From the NCBI GenBank assembly GCA_004553495.1, contig SFLE01000008.1, positions 1 through 51,309 of the forward strand: DNA of 51,309 bases, in the 5' to 3' direction. The notes below the pieces were generated by a model. It worked only from the letters and a program-made list of their open reading frames with translations. It was not told where the DNA came from and searched no databases. Of the stretch, positions 41,267 through 48,233 are shown piece by piece (within the stretch, counting starts at the first letter, position 1; every line of letters starts with the position of its first letter). The DNA comes from Clostridiales bacterium. Lineage in GTDB: Bacteria > Bacillota > Clostridia > Oscillospirales > Oscillospiraceae. Made by a program: the position numbers and the translations under genes.

Positions 41267-41593
41267 GTGAAAAACAGTGCGGTCATGCGTTCGATGCTGT
41301 TTGATTTTTACGGCGAATTGCTTACGGACAAACAGCGTGAGTACTTTGACCTCCGCTATAACGAGGATCTGTCGCTCGGTGAGATCGCCGAGCAGTGCGG
41401 AATATCGAGGCAGGGTGTTTGGGATATAATCCGCCGCGCCGAGACCGCGATGACAGAGATAGAGGAGAAAACGGGTCTTATAAAGCGTTTTCTCGAGCGC
41501 AATGCTCAGATAGACGAGCTGGAATGCGAGCTTAAAGCCATCGGCGTTTCCGATGAGGGCATTTTCAGAAAGCTCGAGGGACTTAAAATATAG
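41267..41593 (+). CDS. ylxM: YlxM/UPF0122-family DNA-binding protein
   Basis: This 108-residue protein resembles sigma-70 region 4: LTDKQREYFDLRYNEDLSLG, then EIAEQCGISRQGVWDIIRRA, a helix-turn-helix. A C-terminal helical tail follows. In Firmicutes ylxM sits directly before ffh and may regulate SRP genes, but its role is not firmly established. The start is GTG with AGGGAGG seven bases upstream. It is separated from ffh by 12 bases. Confidence 0.92.
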   Translation: MKNSAVMRSMLFDFYGELLTDKQREYFDLRYNEDLSLGEIAEQCGISRQGVWDIIRRAETAMTEIEEKTGLIKRFLERNAQIDELECELKAIGVSDEGIFRKLEGLKI

Positions 41594-41605
41594 GAGGCAG
41601 ATAGC

Positions 41606-42973
41606 ATGGCATTTGAATCGTTATCCGACAAGCTGTCCGCTGCCTTTAAAAAGCTGCGCGGCAAGGGCAGACTGACTGCGGCTGATGTCAAGGAGGCAAT
41701 GAAGGAAGTGCGCATGGCGCTTCTGGAGGCTGATGTCAGCTATAAGGTCGTCAAGGAGTTTACAAAAAGTGTGACCGAGCGAGCCTCGGGTGCGGATGTG
41801 CTCGAAGCGCTTTCTCCGGCACAGCAGGTCATAAAGATAGTTAATGAAGAGCTTATAAAGCTCATGGGCAGCGAAAACCAGCGCCTCACCATCGGCTCAA
41901 AGTCGCCGAGCGTTGTCATGCTCGTCGGTCTTCAGGGCGCAGGCAAAACGACAAACGGCGCAAAGCTGGCTGCCTATATGCGCAAGCAGGGCAAGCGCCC
42001 GTTGCTGGCAGCCTGCGACATTTACCGTCCCGCGGCTATAAAACAGCTTGAAACCGTCGGCAAGCAGCTTGACATTCCCGTCTTCCAGATGGGCACCACC
42101 GATCCTGTGGACATTGCCAAGGCTGCGATAGAGCATGCGAAAAAGCACGGCAACGACCTTGTTTTTCTCGACACAGCCGGCAGACTTCATATTGATGAGC
42201 AGCTCATGCAGGAGCTTAAAAATATCCGTGATGCTGTCGAGCCGAGCGAGATACTGCTCGTTGTCGATGCGATGACCGGTCAGGATGCCGTCAACGCGGC
42301 AAACGCTTTTAACGATGCTCTCGGTGTCACCGGCGTCATGCTCACAAAGCTTGACGGCGATGCGCGCGGCGGTGCGGCGCTTTCGATAAAGGCAAGCACC
42401 GGCAAGCCGATAAAATTTATCGGCGTCGGCGAAAAGCTCGACCAGATCGAGCCGTTTTACCCCGACCGTATGGCGTCGCGCATCCTCGGCATGGGCGATG
42501 TGCTCACGCTTATTGAAAAAGCCGAGCAGAGCTTTGATGAGAAAAAGGCTCTCGAGATGGCGGAGAGGATGAAGGCAAACCGCTTCTCGCTGTCGGATTA
42601 TCTCGACCAGATGCGCTCGCTCAAGGGTATGGGCGATATAAACGATCTGGCGGGCATGATACCGGGGCTCGACGCAAAGGCGCTCAAGGGCGCAAAGTTT
42701 GATGAGAAGGGCCTTGCGCGCATTGAGGCGATAATCCTTTCCATGACTCAGGCAGAGCGCGATGATCCGTCTATCCTCAATGCCTCGCGCAAAAAGCGCA
42801 TCGCTGCCGGCAGCGGCACATCGGTCGTCGATATAAACCGCCTGCTCAAGCAGTTTGACGCAATGCAGGGCATGATGAAGCAGCTCTCCGGCAAGAACAT
42901 GAAAAAGCTTCAGAAAAAGCTCGGCGGCATGGGCGGAGGCGGCTTCCCCGGACTGGGCGGCTTCAGGCTTTAA
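41606..42973 (+). CDS. ffh: Signal recognition particle GTPase Ffh
   Basis: Ffh binds signal peptides of nascent membrane proteins together with the SRP RNA and delivers ribosomes to FtsY. The 455-residue protein has the N domain (about 1-90), and a G domain with G1 GLQGAGKTT (about 109), G3 DTAGR and G4 TKLDGDARGG. The M domain (about 300-450) includes RIAAGSGTSVVDINRLLKQF. A glycine/methionine-rich C-terminal tail follows. GGAGG precedes the ATG. It lies between ylxM and rpsP as in most Firmicutes. The SRP RNA gene was not found in this window. Confidence 0.97.
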   Translation: MAFESLSDKLSAAFKKLRGKGRLTAADVKEAMKEVRMALLEADVSYKVVKEFTKSVTERASGADVLEALSPAQQVIKIVNEELIKLMGSENQRLTIGSKSPSVVMLVGLQGAGKTTNGAKLAAYMRKQGKRPLLAACDIYRPAAIKQLETVGKQLDIPVFQMGTTDPVDIAKAAIEHAKKHGNDLVFLDTAGRLHIDEQLMQELKNIRDAVEPSEILLVVDAMTGQDAVNAANAFNDALGVTGVMLTKLDGDARGGAALSIKASTGKPIKFIGVGEKLDQIEPFYPDRMASRILGMGDVLTLIEKAEQSFDEKKALEMAERMKANRFSLSDYLDQMRSLKGMGDINDLAGMIPGLDAKALKGAKFDEKGLARIEAIILSMTQAERDDPSILNASRKKRIAAGSGTSVVDINRLLKQFDAMQGMMKQLSGKNMKKLQKKLGGMGGGGFPGLGGFRL

Positions 42974-43035
42974 CTTAGATTACCGGCGCGAAAGCGTTTG
43001 TAATATAAAGAAAAAATTATGGAGGTGAAAGATAA

Positions 43036-43275
43036 ATGGTAAAGATCAGACTTCGCAGAATGGGTGCAAAGAAGGCACCGTTCTACCGCATCGTCGTTGC
43101 AGACTCCCGCAGCCCCCGCGATGGTCGTTTCATCGAGGAGCTCGGCACTTATGACCCCATGGCAGAAGGCGAGCAGAAGATCAAGGTCGATATGGAGCGT
43201 GCAAAGTATTGGATATCCAACGGCGCACAGCCTACCGAGACCGTACGCGGCCTGCTTTCCAAAGTCGAGGCCTAA
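43036..43275 (+). CDS. rpsP: 30S ribosomal protein S16
   Basis: The 79-residue protein begins MVKIRLRRMGAKKAPFYRIV and continues VADSRSPRDGRFIEELGTYDP, the complete S16 signature. S16 is needed for 30S assembly. GGAGGTG stands upstream of the ATG. It follows ffh by about 60 bases, an interval that includes a small CGCGAAAGCG hairpin, and precedes khpA by 18 bases. Length is normal. Confidence 0.97.
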   Translation: MVKIRLRRMGAKKAPFYRIVVADSRSPRDGRFIEELGTYDPMAEGEQKIKVDMERAKYWISNGAQPTETVRGLLSKVEA

Positions 43276-43293
43276 CAAGGAGTAACTACCGGC

Positions 43294-43524
43294 ATGAAAG
43301 AACTTTTGACCTATATCGTACAGAGCCTCGTCGAGAAACCTGACGAAGTATCTGTGACCGAGCGCGTTCACGGCGGCGAGACCGTATATGAAGTACGCGT
43401 AGCTGACGGGGACATGGGCAAGGTCATTGGCCGGCAGGGCAGGATCGTAAAAGAGATCCGTATACTCATGCGGGCTGTAGCCCAGAGACAGGGCAAGAAG
43501 GTCTCAGTCGATATTATGGACTGA
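43294..43524 (+). CDS. khpA: KH-domain RNA-binding protein KhpA (YlqC)
   Basis: The 76-residue single KH domain carries the GxxG loop in GKVIGRQGRIVKEIR (about residues 47-61). KhpA-type proteins bind RNA and, with KhpB, affect cell division and RNA stability in Gram-positive bacteria. The position between rpsP and rimM is the standard one. A strong terminator follows, separating this from the rimM-trmD unit. Confidence 0.95.
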   Translation: MKELLTYIVQSLVEKPDEVSVTERVHGGETVYEVRVADGDMGKVIGRQGRIVKEIRILMRAVAQRQGKKVSVDIMD

Positions 43525-43525
43525 T

Positions 43526-43561
43526 AAAAAGCAGAACGGAAAGTTCCGTTCTGCTTTTTTT
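43526..43561 (+). terminator. Intrinsic terminator after khpA
   Basis: AAAAAGCAGAACGGAA and TTCCGTTCTGCTTTTTTT form a perfect stem with a two- to four-base loop and a long T-run. rimM then has its own promoter. Confidence 0.95.
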
Positions 43562-43574
43562 ATACCTGTTTTGC

Positions 43575-43603
43575 TTGTTAAACGCTCTGATTTATGGTAA
43601 ATT
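43575..43603 (+). promoter_or_regulatory. Promoter for rimM-trmD-rsmA
   Basis: TTGTTA at 43575-43580 and TAAATT at 43598-43603 have a 17-base spacer, directly after the khpA terminator and about 30 bases before the rimM start. Confidence 0.6.
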
Positions 43604-43632
43604 ATATACTGATATCCTATGGAGGTTTTCGC

Positions 43633-44121
43633 ATGGAAAAGCAGCAGTACATCGAAGCGGGAAAGATAGTTAACACCCACGGCGTTCGTGGCGAGGTCAA
43701 AATTCAGGTTTGGCTTGACAGCCCTGAGTTTCTGCGCCGCTTTAAGACGATATACATAGACGCAAAGCCCGTGAAAATGCTCTCGGCGAGAGTGCACAAG
43801 GGCTTTGTGATAGCGGTGCTGGAGGGCGTTGACGATATAAACGCCGCCATGAGTCTTAAAAATAAAACCGTTCTCATCGACAGGGCAGACGCAAAGCTCG
43901 GCAAGGGCGAGTATTTCCTTTGCGATATAATCGGCGCGCGCGTTGAAAATGAAAGCGGAGAGCTCATCGGAGTGTTGGAGGATATTCTCGAAACTCCGGC
44001 ATCCTCGGTGTACATCGTTCGCGGAGAGAGTGAGCACATGATCCCCGCCGTGCCTGAGTTTATCCTCAAAACCGATGCCGAGCAGGGCGTTATCACGGTT
44101 CGCCTCATCGAGGGAATGTAA
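43633..44121 (+). CDS. rimM: Ribosome maturation factor RimM
   Basis: RimM assists assembly of the 30S head around S19. The 162-residue protein has the N-terminal RimM barrel, with AGKIVNTHGVRGEVKI (about 9-24) and LSARVHKGFVIAVLEGVDD. A PRC-barrel domain (about 95-162) has the segment GEYFLCDIIGARVENESGELIG. The chosen ATG follows GGAGG; a longer in-frame start lacks a site. trmD follows after 39 bases, the usual order. Confidence 0.95.
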   Translation: MEKQQYIEAGKIVNTHGVRGEVKIQVWLDSPEFLRRFKTIYIDAKPVKMLSARVHKGFVIAVLEGVDDINAAMSLKNKTVLIDRADAKLGKGEYFLCDIIGARVENESGELIGVLEDILETPASSVYIVRGESEHMIPAVPEFILKTDAEQGVITVRLIEGM

Positions 44122-44125
44122 AATG

Positions 44126-44391
44126 TTATGTAAACTTAACGCTGAGAGGTATACAAGCCTATGCGAATAGATATAATGACGCTGTTTCCGGATACGATGA
44201 ATGCGATAATGCATGAAAGCATCCTCGGAAGAGCGGCAAAAAAGGGCATAATCGAGATAAATTGCGTACAAATTCGGGACTATACCGAAAACAAGCAGTG
44301 CCAGGTGGACGATTATCCCTACGGCGGCGGCTGGGGCTGCGTTATGATGGCGCAGCCGCTCAAATCCTGTCTTGACGATATTATGTCAACT
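44126..44391 (+). repeat. Two further TTATGTNAACY words in the rimM-trmD region
   Basis: TTATGTAAACT is at 44126-44136 in the gap between rimM and trmD. TTATGTCAACT is at 44381-44391 within trmD, differing only at the degenerate position. Both lie in the same orientation as the local genes, as do the seven copies in the NdvB-like gene. Confidence 0.6.
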
Positions 44392-45441
44392 GCAAAGGAT
44401 ATGCGCAGCCGTGTTATCTATATGTCCCCGCAGGGCAAGCCTTATGACCAGGCGACTGCGCGCAGATTGCGCGACGACTATGACCATCTCGTGCTCGTTT
44501 GCGGGCACTATGAGGGCATTGACGAGCGCTTTATAGAGCAGTGCGTTGATGAGGAAATTTCACTGGGCGACTTTGTGCTCACGGGCGGCGAGCTCGCTGC
44601 GATGGCGGTCGCCGACTCGGTGTGCAGGCTCGTTCCGGGAGTTCTTTCCGACGAGGAATGCTTCACCGGCGAGAGCCATTGGGACGGTCTGCTCGAGTAC
44701 CCGCAGTACACCAGACCCGAGGTCTGGGAGGGCAGGGAGGTGCCAAAGGTACTGCTCGGCGGCGATCATGCCGCGGTCGCGCGCTGGCGGCGCAAAAAAA
44801 GCATTGAGCGCACGATGGATAAGCGCCCCGATATGTATGCAAAGCTTGAGCTTACCGATAAGGACGATATAAAGCTCGTTGAGGAGATAAACAAAGAGCG
44901 CAGCCGCATGAAGCTGACAAAGCCCGTGGAGTGCCGCGCAGCAAGCGCAGGCGACCTTGAGAGCATCATGCTCATAGTGCGTCAGGCGAGAAATTATCTC
45001 AAAAAGCACAGGGTGGACCAGTGGCAGGGCGAATATCCCGCGCCTGAGGATTTTCTGCCCGACATTGAAAACGGAAGCTGCCGCGTTTTGACCTACGGCG
45101 GCGCGGTCGCGGGATTTTTCTGCCTGACCGATAGGCCCGAGCCCGATTACGAGAATATAACCGACGGCCGCTGGCACGGCGAGGGCAAATACTGCACACT
45201 GCACAGGGCGGCGGTAGCCGCTGAGTTTCGCGGCACGGGCATGAGCCGAATGCTCATCGACGCGGCGCTGAAGCTTGCCGCGGAGCAGGGTGCGGAGTGC
45301 GTTCGAACCGACACCCACCGTAAGAACAAGCCCATGCAGCGGCTTTTGAAAAGCATCGGTTTCGATTACCGGGGAAATATGCTGTGCTCGTCCGAAGCGG
45401 GGCACGACCCTGCACGGCAGTGCTTTGAGAAAAAACTGTGA
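44161..45441 (+). CDS. trmD: TrmD tRNA (guanine-37-N1)-methyltransferase fused to a GNAT acetyltransferase domain
   Basis: Residues 1 to about 240 are TrmD, which methylates G37 of tRNAs with SAM, preventing frameshifting. Motifs are MRIDIMTLFP, VDDYPYGGGWGCVM, the trefoil-knot SAM site VCGHYEGIDERF and SLGDFVLTGGELAAM. TrmD is usually about 240-250 residues, but this frame continues without a stop to 426. Residues about 257-426 form a GNAT domain: RAASAGDLESIMLIVRQARN, an AVAAEFRGTGMSRMLI acetyl-CoA motif (RGTGM) and KPMQRLLKSIGF. No internal start with a suitably spaced ribosome-binding site was found at the junction, so I read a true fusion. The target of the acetyltransferase is unknown. 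rsmA follows after 12 bases. Confidence 0.9.
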   Translation: MRIDIMTLFPDTMNAIMHESILGRAAKKGIIEINCVQIRDYTENKQCQVDDYPYGGGWGCVMMAQPLKSCLDDIMSTAKDMRSRVIYMSPQGKPYDQATARRLRDDYDHLVLVCGHYEGIDERFIEQCVDEEISLGDFVLTGGELAAMAVADSVCRLVPGVLSDEECFTGESHWDGLLEYPQYTRPEVWEGREVPKVLLGGDHAAVARWRRKKSIERTMDKRPDMYAKLELTDKDDIKLVEEINKERSRMKLTKPVECRAASAGDLESIMLIVRQARNYLKKHRVDQWQGEYPAPEDFLPDIENGSCRVLTYGGAVAGFFCLTDRPEPDYENITDGRWHGEGKYCTLHRAAVAAEFRGTGMSRMLIDAALKLAAEQGAECVRTDTHRKNKPMQRLLKSIGFDYRGNMLCSSEAGHDPARQCFEKKL

Positions 45442-45453
45442 GCGGGAACTGAT

Positions 45454-46314
45454 ATGGAACTTACGAATATAAACGACATAAAGCAACTTTTGCACCGGCA
45501 TGGATTTCGCTTCTCAAAATCGCTGGGGCAGAACTTCCTCGTTGCCTCATGGGTGCCGGAGGATATTGCCGACTCAGCCGATATAGACGGCGGCACCGGC
45601 GTTCTTGAGATAGGTCCCGGCATCGGCTGCCTTACGGAGCAGCTTTCGATGCGCGCGCGCAAGGTCGTGTCGATAGAGCTCGACAATGCGCTCAGACCGG
45701 TGCTCGCGGAAACGCTCGGCGGCAGGGAAAATGTCGAGATCGTGTTCGGCGATGCGCTCAAGCTTGATATTGCCGCGCTCGTTAACGAAAAAATGCCGGA
45801 TATGCGCCGTGTCGTGTGCGCAAATCTGCCGTACAATGTGACGACTCCGATAATATCAAAGCTCCTCGAATGCGGCGAGTTTGAAACGATAACGGTCATG
45901 ATCCAGCGCGAGGTGGCCCGCAGGATATGCGCGGCAGCCGGCACCGCGGATTACGGAGCGTTTACCGTGTTCGTCAACTGGTATGCGCAGCCGGAAATGC
46001 TGTTTGATGTGCCGGCAGGATGCTTTATCCCGCAGCCGAAGGTGACCTCAAGCGTCATCCGCTTAAAGCGCCGCGATACGCCGCCCGTGCAGGTGAAAAG
46101 CGAGACGGTATTTTTCCGCGTCGTGCGCGCTGCGTTTGCCCAGCGGCGCAAAACGCTCGTCAACGCCCTCAGCGCCGGATTTGGAGAATTATCCAAGGAA
46201 AGTATTGAAAAATGCATAATTGATAGCGGTTTTGACGCAAAAATTCGCGGAGAAGTGCTGTCGATTGGTGATTTTGCAAAAATAGCCGACGCTTTTTGCA
46301 CGGTTTCTGAGTAA
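45454..46314 (+). CDS. rsmA: 16S rRNA (adenine1518/1519-N6)-dimethyltransferase RsmA
   Basis: RsmA (KsgA) dimethylates two adjacent adenines in helix 45 of 16S rRNA. The 286-residue protein has the typical start FSKSLGQNFLVASWVPEDI, SAM motif I VLEIGPGIGCLTEQL, and the catalytic NLPYNVTTPI (motif IV). The C-terminal helical domain includes FAQRRKTLVNAL. It normally sits elsewhere in Firmicutes (near rnmV); here it follows trmD by 12 bases, probably in the same transcript. Length is normal. Confidence 0.95.
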   Translation: MELTNINDIKQLLHRHGFRFSKSLGQNFLVASWVPEDIADSADIDGGTGVLEIGPGIGCLTEQLSMRARKVVSIELDNALRPVLAETLGGRENVEIVFGDALKLDIAALVNEKMPDMRRVVCANLPYNVTTPIISKLLECGEFETITVMIQREVARRICAAAGTADYGAFTVFVNWYAQPEMLFDVPAGCFIPQPKVTSSVIRLKRRDTPPVQVKSETVFFRVVRAAFAQRRKTLVNALSAGFGELSKESIEKCIIDSGFDAKIRGEVLSIGDFAKIADAFCTVSE

Positions 46315-46336
46315 TTTTTGTGAGCAAAATGCATTG

Positions 46337-46367
46337 ATTAAGAACTATCAAAGATGGTAGTCTTAAT
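46337..46367. promoter_or_regulatory. Inverted repeat upstream of pckG
   Basis: ATTAAGAACTATC and GGTAGTCTTAAT are inverted around a six-base spacer with one bulge. No T-run follows, so it is more likely an operator or mRNA hairpin than a terminator. It lies about 50 bases before the pckG start, in the only AT-rich stretch between rsmA and pckG. Confidence 0.45.
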
Positions 46368-46415
46368 TAAGGTGTTATTGGTAATAATTTTTATGAAAAT
46401 ACGGAGGTAAGAATC

Positions 46416-48182
46416 ATGAAACTGACCGATAATGTCCACATTCTCAAGTGGGTCGATGAAATGGCTGCACTTACAAAGCCCGATGAGATCGTATGGATCG
46501 ACGGCTCCGAGGAGCAGCTGGAAAAGCTGCGCCATGAGGCCATGGGTACCGGAGAGCTCATAAAGCTCAACGAAGAAAAACTCCCCGGCTGCTATCTGCA
46601 CCGCTCGGATGTCAACGATGTCGCGCGCGTTGAAGATCGCACCTTTATCTGCTCCAAGCGCAAGGAGGACGCGGGTCCCACCAACAACTGGATGGATCCC
46701 GAGGAAATGTACAAAAAGCTGTACGAGATATACGACGGCTCGATGAAGGGCCGCACGATGTATGTCATTCCTTACTCCATGGGCGTTGTGGGCTCCGACT
46801 TTGCAAAGTACGGCATTGAGCTTACCGACAGCATCTATGTCGTCGTTTCCATGGCGATAATGACCCGCATCGGCACTCAGGTCCTCGACGCTATCGGCGA
46901 CAGCGCCGATTACATCAAGGGTCTGCACTCCAAGGCCGAGCTTGATCCCGAGAAGAGATACATCGTTCACTTCCCCGAGGACAACACCATCATGTCCGTC
47001 AACTCCGGCTACGGCGGCAATGTCCTGCTGGGCAAGAAGTGCTTTGCACTTCGCATAGCGTCCACCCTTGGCAGAAAAGAGGACTGGATGGCGGAGCATA
47101 TGCTCATCCTCGGCGTACAGAATCCGCAGGGCGAGATCCGCTATGTCTGCGGCGCATTCCCGTCCGCCTGCGGCAAAACCAACCTCGCAATGCTCATTCC
47201 GCCCCAGGCTTACCGTGAAAAGGGCTGGAAGTGCTGGACCGTCGGCGACGACATTGCATGGCTGCGCATAGGCCCCGACGGCAGACTGTGGGCAGTAAAC
47301 CCCGAAAACGGCTTCTTCGGCGTCGCTCCCGGTACCAGCATGAAGTCTAACCCCAACGCGCTTGAGGCAACAAAGAAAAACACCATCTTCACCAATGTCG
47401 TGCACAATCTTGACGACAACACCGTTTGGTGGGAGGGCATGGATAAGAATCCCCCGAAGAACGCCGAGAACTGGAAGGGCGAGAAGTGGGACTGCACCGA
47501 CGGCAGCAAGGGCGCTCACCCGAACTCCCGTTTCACTGCACCGGCAGTAAATTGCCCCTGCATCAGCCCCGAGTTTGAGAGCAAGACCGGCGTTCCCATC
47601 TCCGCTATAATCTTCGGCGGACGCCGCGCAAAGACCGCCCCTCTGGTCTACCAGTCCCGCGATTGGGATCATGGCGTGTTCGTAGGTTCGATCATGGCGA
47701 GCGAGACCACCGCGGCGGCGACCGGCAAGGTCGGCGTTGTAAGGCGCGACCCCATGGCAATGCGTCCGTTCTGCGGCTATAACATGGGCGACTACTGGCA
47801 GCACTGGCTCGATATGGGCAAGAAGCTTTCCAACCCGCCCAAGATCTTCAATGTCAACTGGTTCCGCACCGACGACGAGGGCAACTTCCAGTGGCCCGGC
47901 TTCGGCGACAACCTGCGCGTTGTAGAGTGGATACTCGGCCGCTGCTTCGGCGAGAAGGACGCGGTGGAGACCGCGCTCGGCTACGAGCCCCGTCCCGAGG
48001 ACATAAACCTCGAGGGCGTTGATGTAACCGTTGATACCGTTAAGGATATTCTCGGCGTTGACAAGGAGCTGTGGCTGGAGGAGTGCAAGGGCATCCGCGA
48101 GTACTACTCCCAGTTCGGCGACAAGCTGCCCAAGAAGCTTGCCGAAGAGCTCGACGATCTCGAAGCGAGACTTAATAAGTAA
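46416..48182 (+). CDS. pckG: GTP-type phosphoenolpyruvate carboxykinase
   Basis: PEPCK interconverts oxaloacetate plus GTP with phosphoenolpyruvate, GDP and CO2. In anaerobic gut bacteria it often runs towards oxaloacetate. The 588-residue protein matches the GTP-dependent class, with the cysteine-containing P-loop FPSACGKTNLAML (about 248-260), IIFGGRRAKTAPLVYQSRDW and RDPMAMRPFCGYNMGDY. GGAGG precedes the ATG. Codon use is strongly biased to GC-ending codons, suggesting high expression. Its neighbour ppdK also handles phosphoenolpyruvate. Confidence 0.96.
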   Translation: MKLTDNVHILKWVDEMAALTKPDEIVWIDGSEEQLEKLRHEAMGTGELIKLNEEKLPGCYLHRSDVNDVARVEDRTFICSKRKEDAGPTNNWMDPEEMYKKLYEIYDGSMKGRTMYVIPYSMGVVGSDFAKYGIELTDSIYVVVSMAIMTRIGTQVLDAIGDSADYIKGLHSKAELDPEKRYIVHFPEDNTIMSVNSGYGGNVLLGKKCFALRIASTLGRKEDWMAEHMLILGVQNPQGEIRYVCGAFPSACGKTNLAMLIPPQAYREKGWKCWTVGDDIAWLRIGPDGRLWAVNPENGFFGVAPGTSMKSNPNALEATKKNTIFTNVVHNLDDNTVWWEGMDKNPPKNAENWKGEKWDCTDGSKGAHPNSRFTAPAVNCPCISPEFESKTGVPISAIIFGGRRAKTAPLVYQSRDWDHGVFVGSIMASETTAAATGKVGVVRRDPMAMRPFCGYNMGDYWQHWLDMGKKLSNPPKIFNVNWFRTDDEGNFQWPGFGDNLRVVEWILGRCFGEKDAVETALGYEPRPEDINLEGVDVTVDTVKDILGVDKELWLEECKGIREYYSQFGDKLPKKLAEELDDLEARLNK

Positions 48183-48186
48183 AAAC

Positions 48187-48211
48187 AGCGCGCGGCTTTG
48201 ACCGCGCGCGT
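48187..48211 (+). promoter_or_regulatory. GC-rich hairpin between pckG and ppdK
   Basis: GCGCGCGG and CCGCGCGC form an eight-base-pair stem with a CTTTGA loop, followed by GTTC rather than a T-run. It is likely an intercistronic processing or stability element, or a weak attenuator, in a shared pckG-ppdK transcript. Confidence 0.5.
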
Positions 48212-48233
48212 TCATAGAAAGGATGATAACTCA

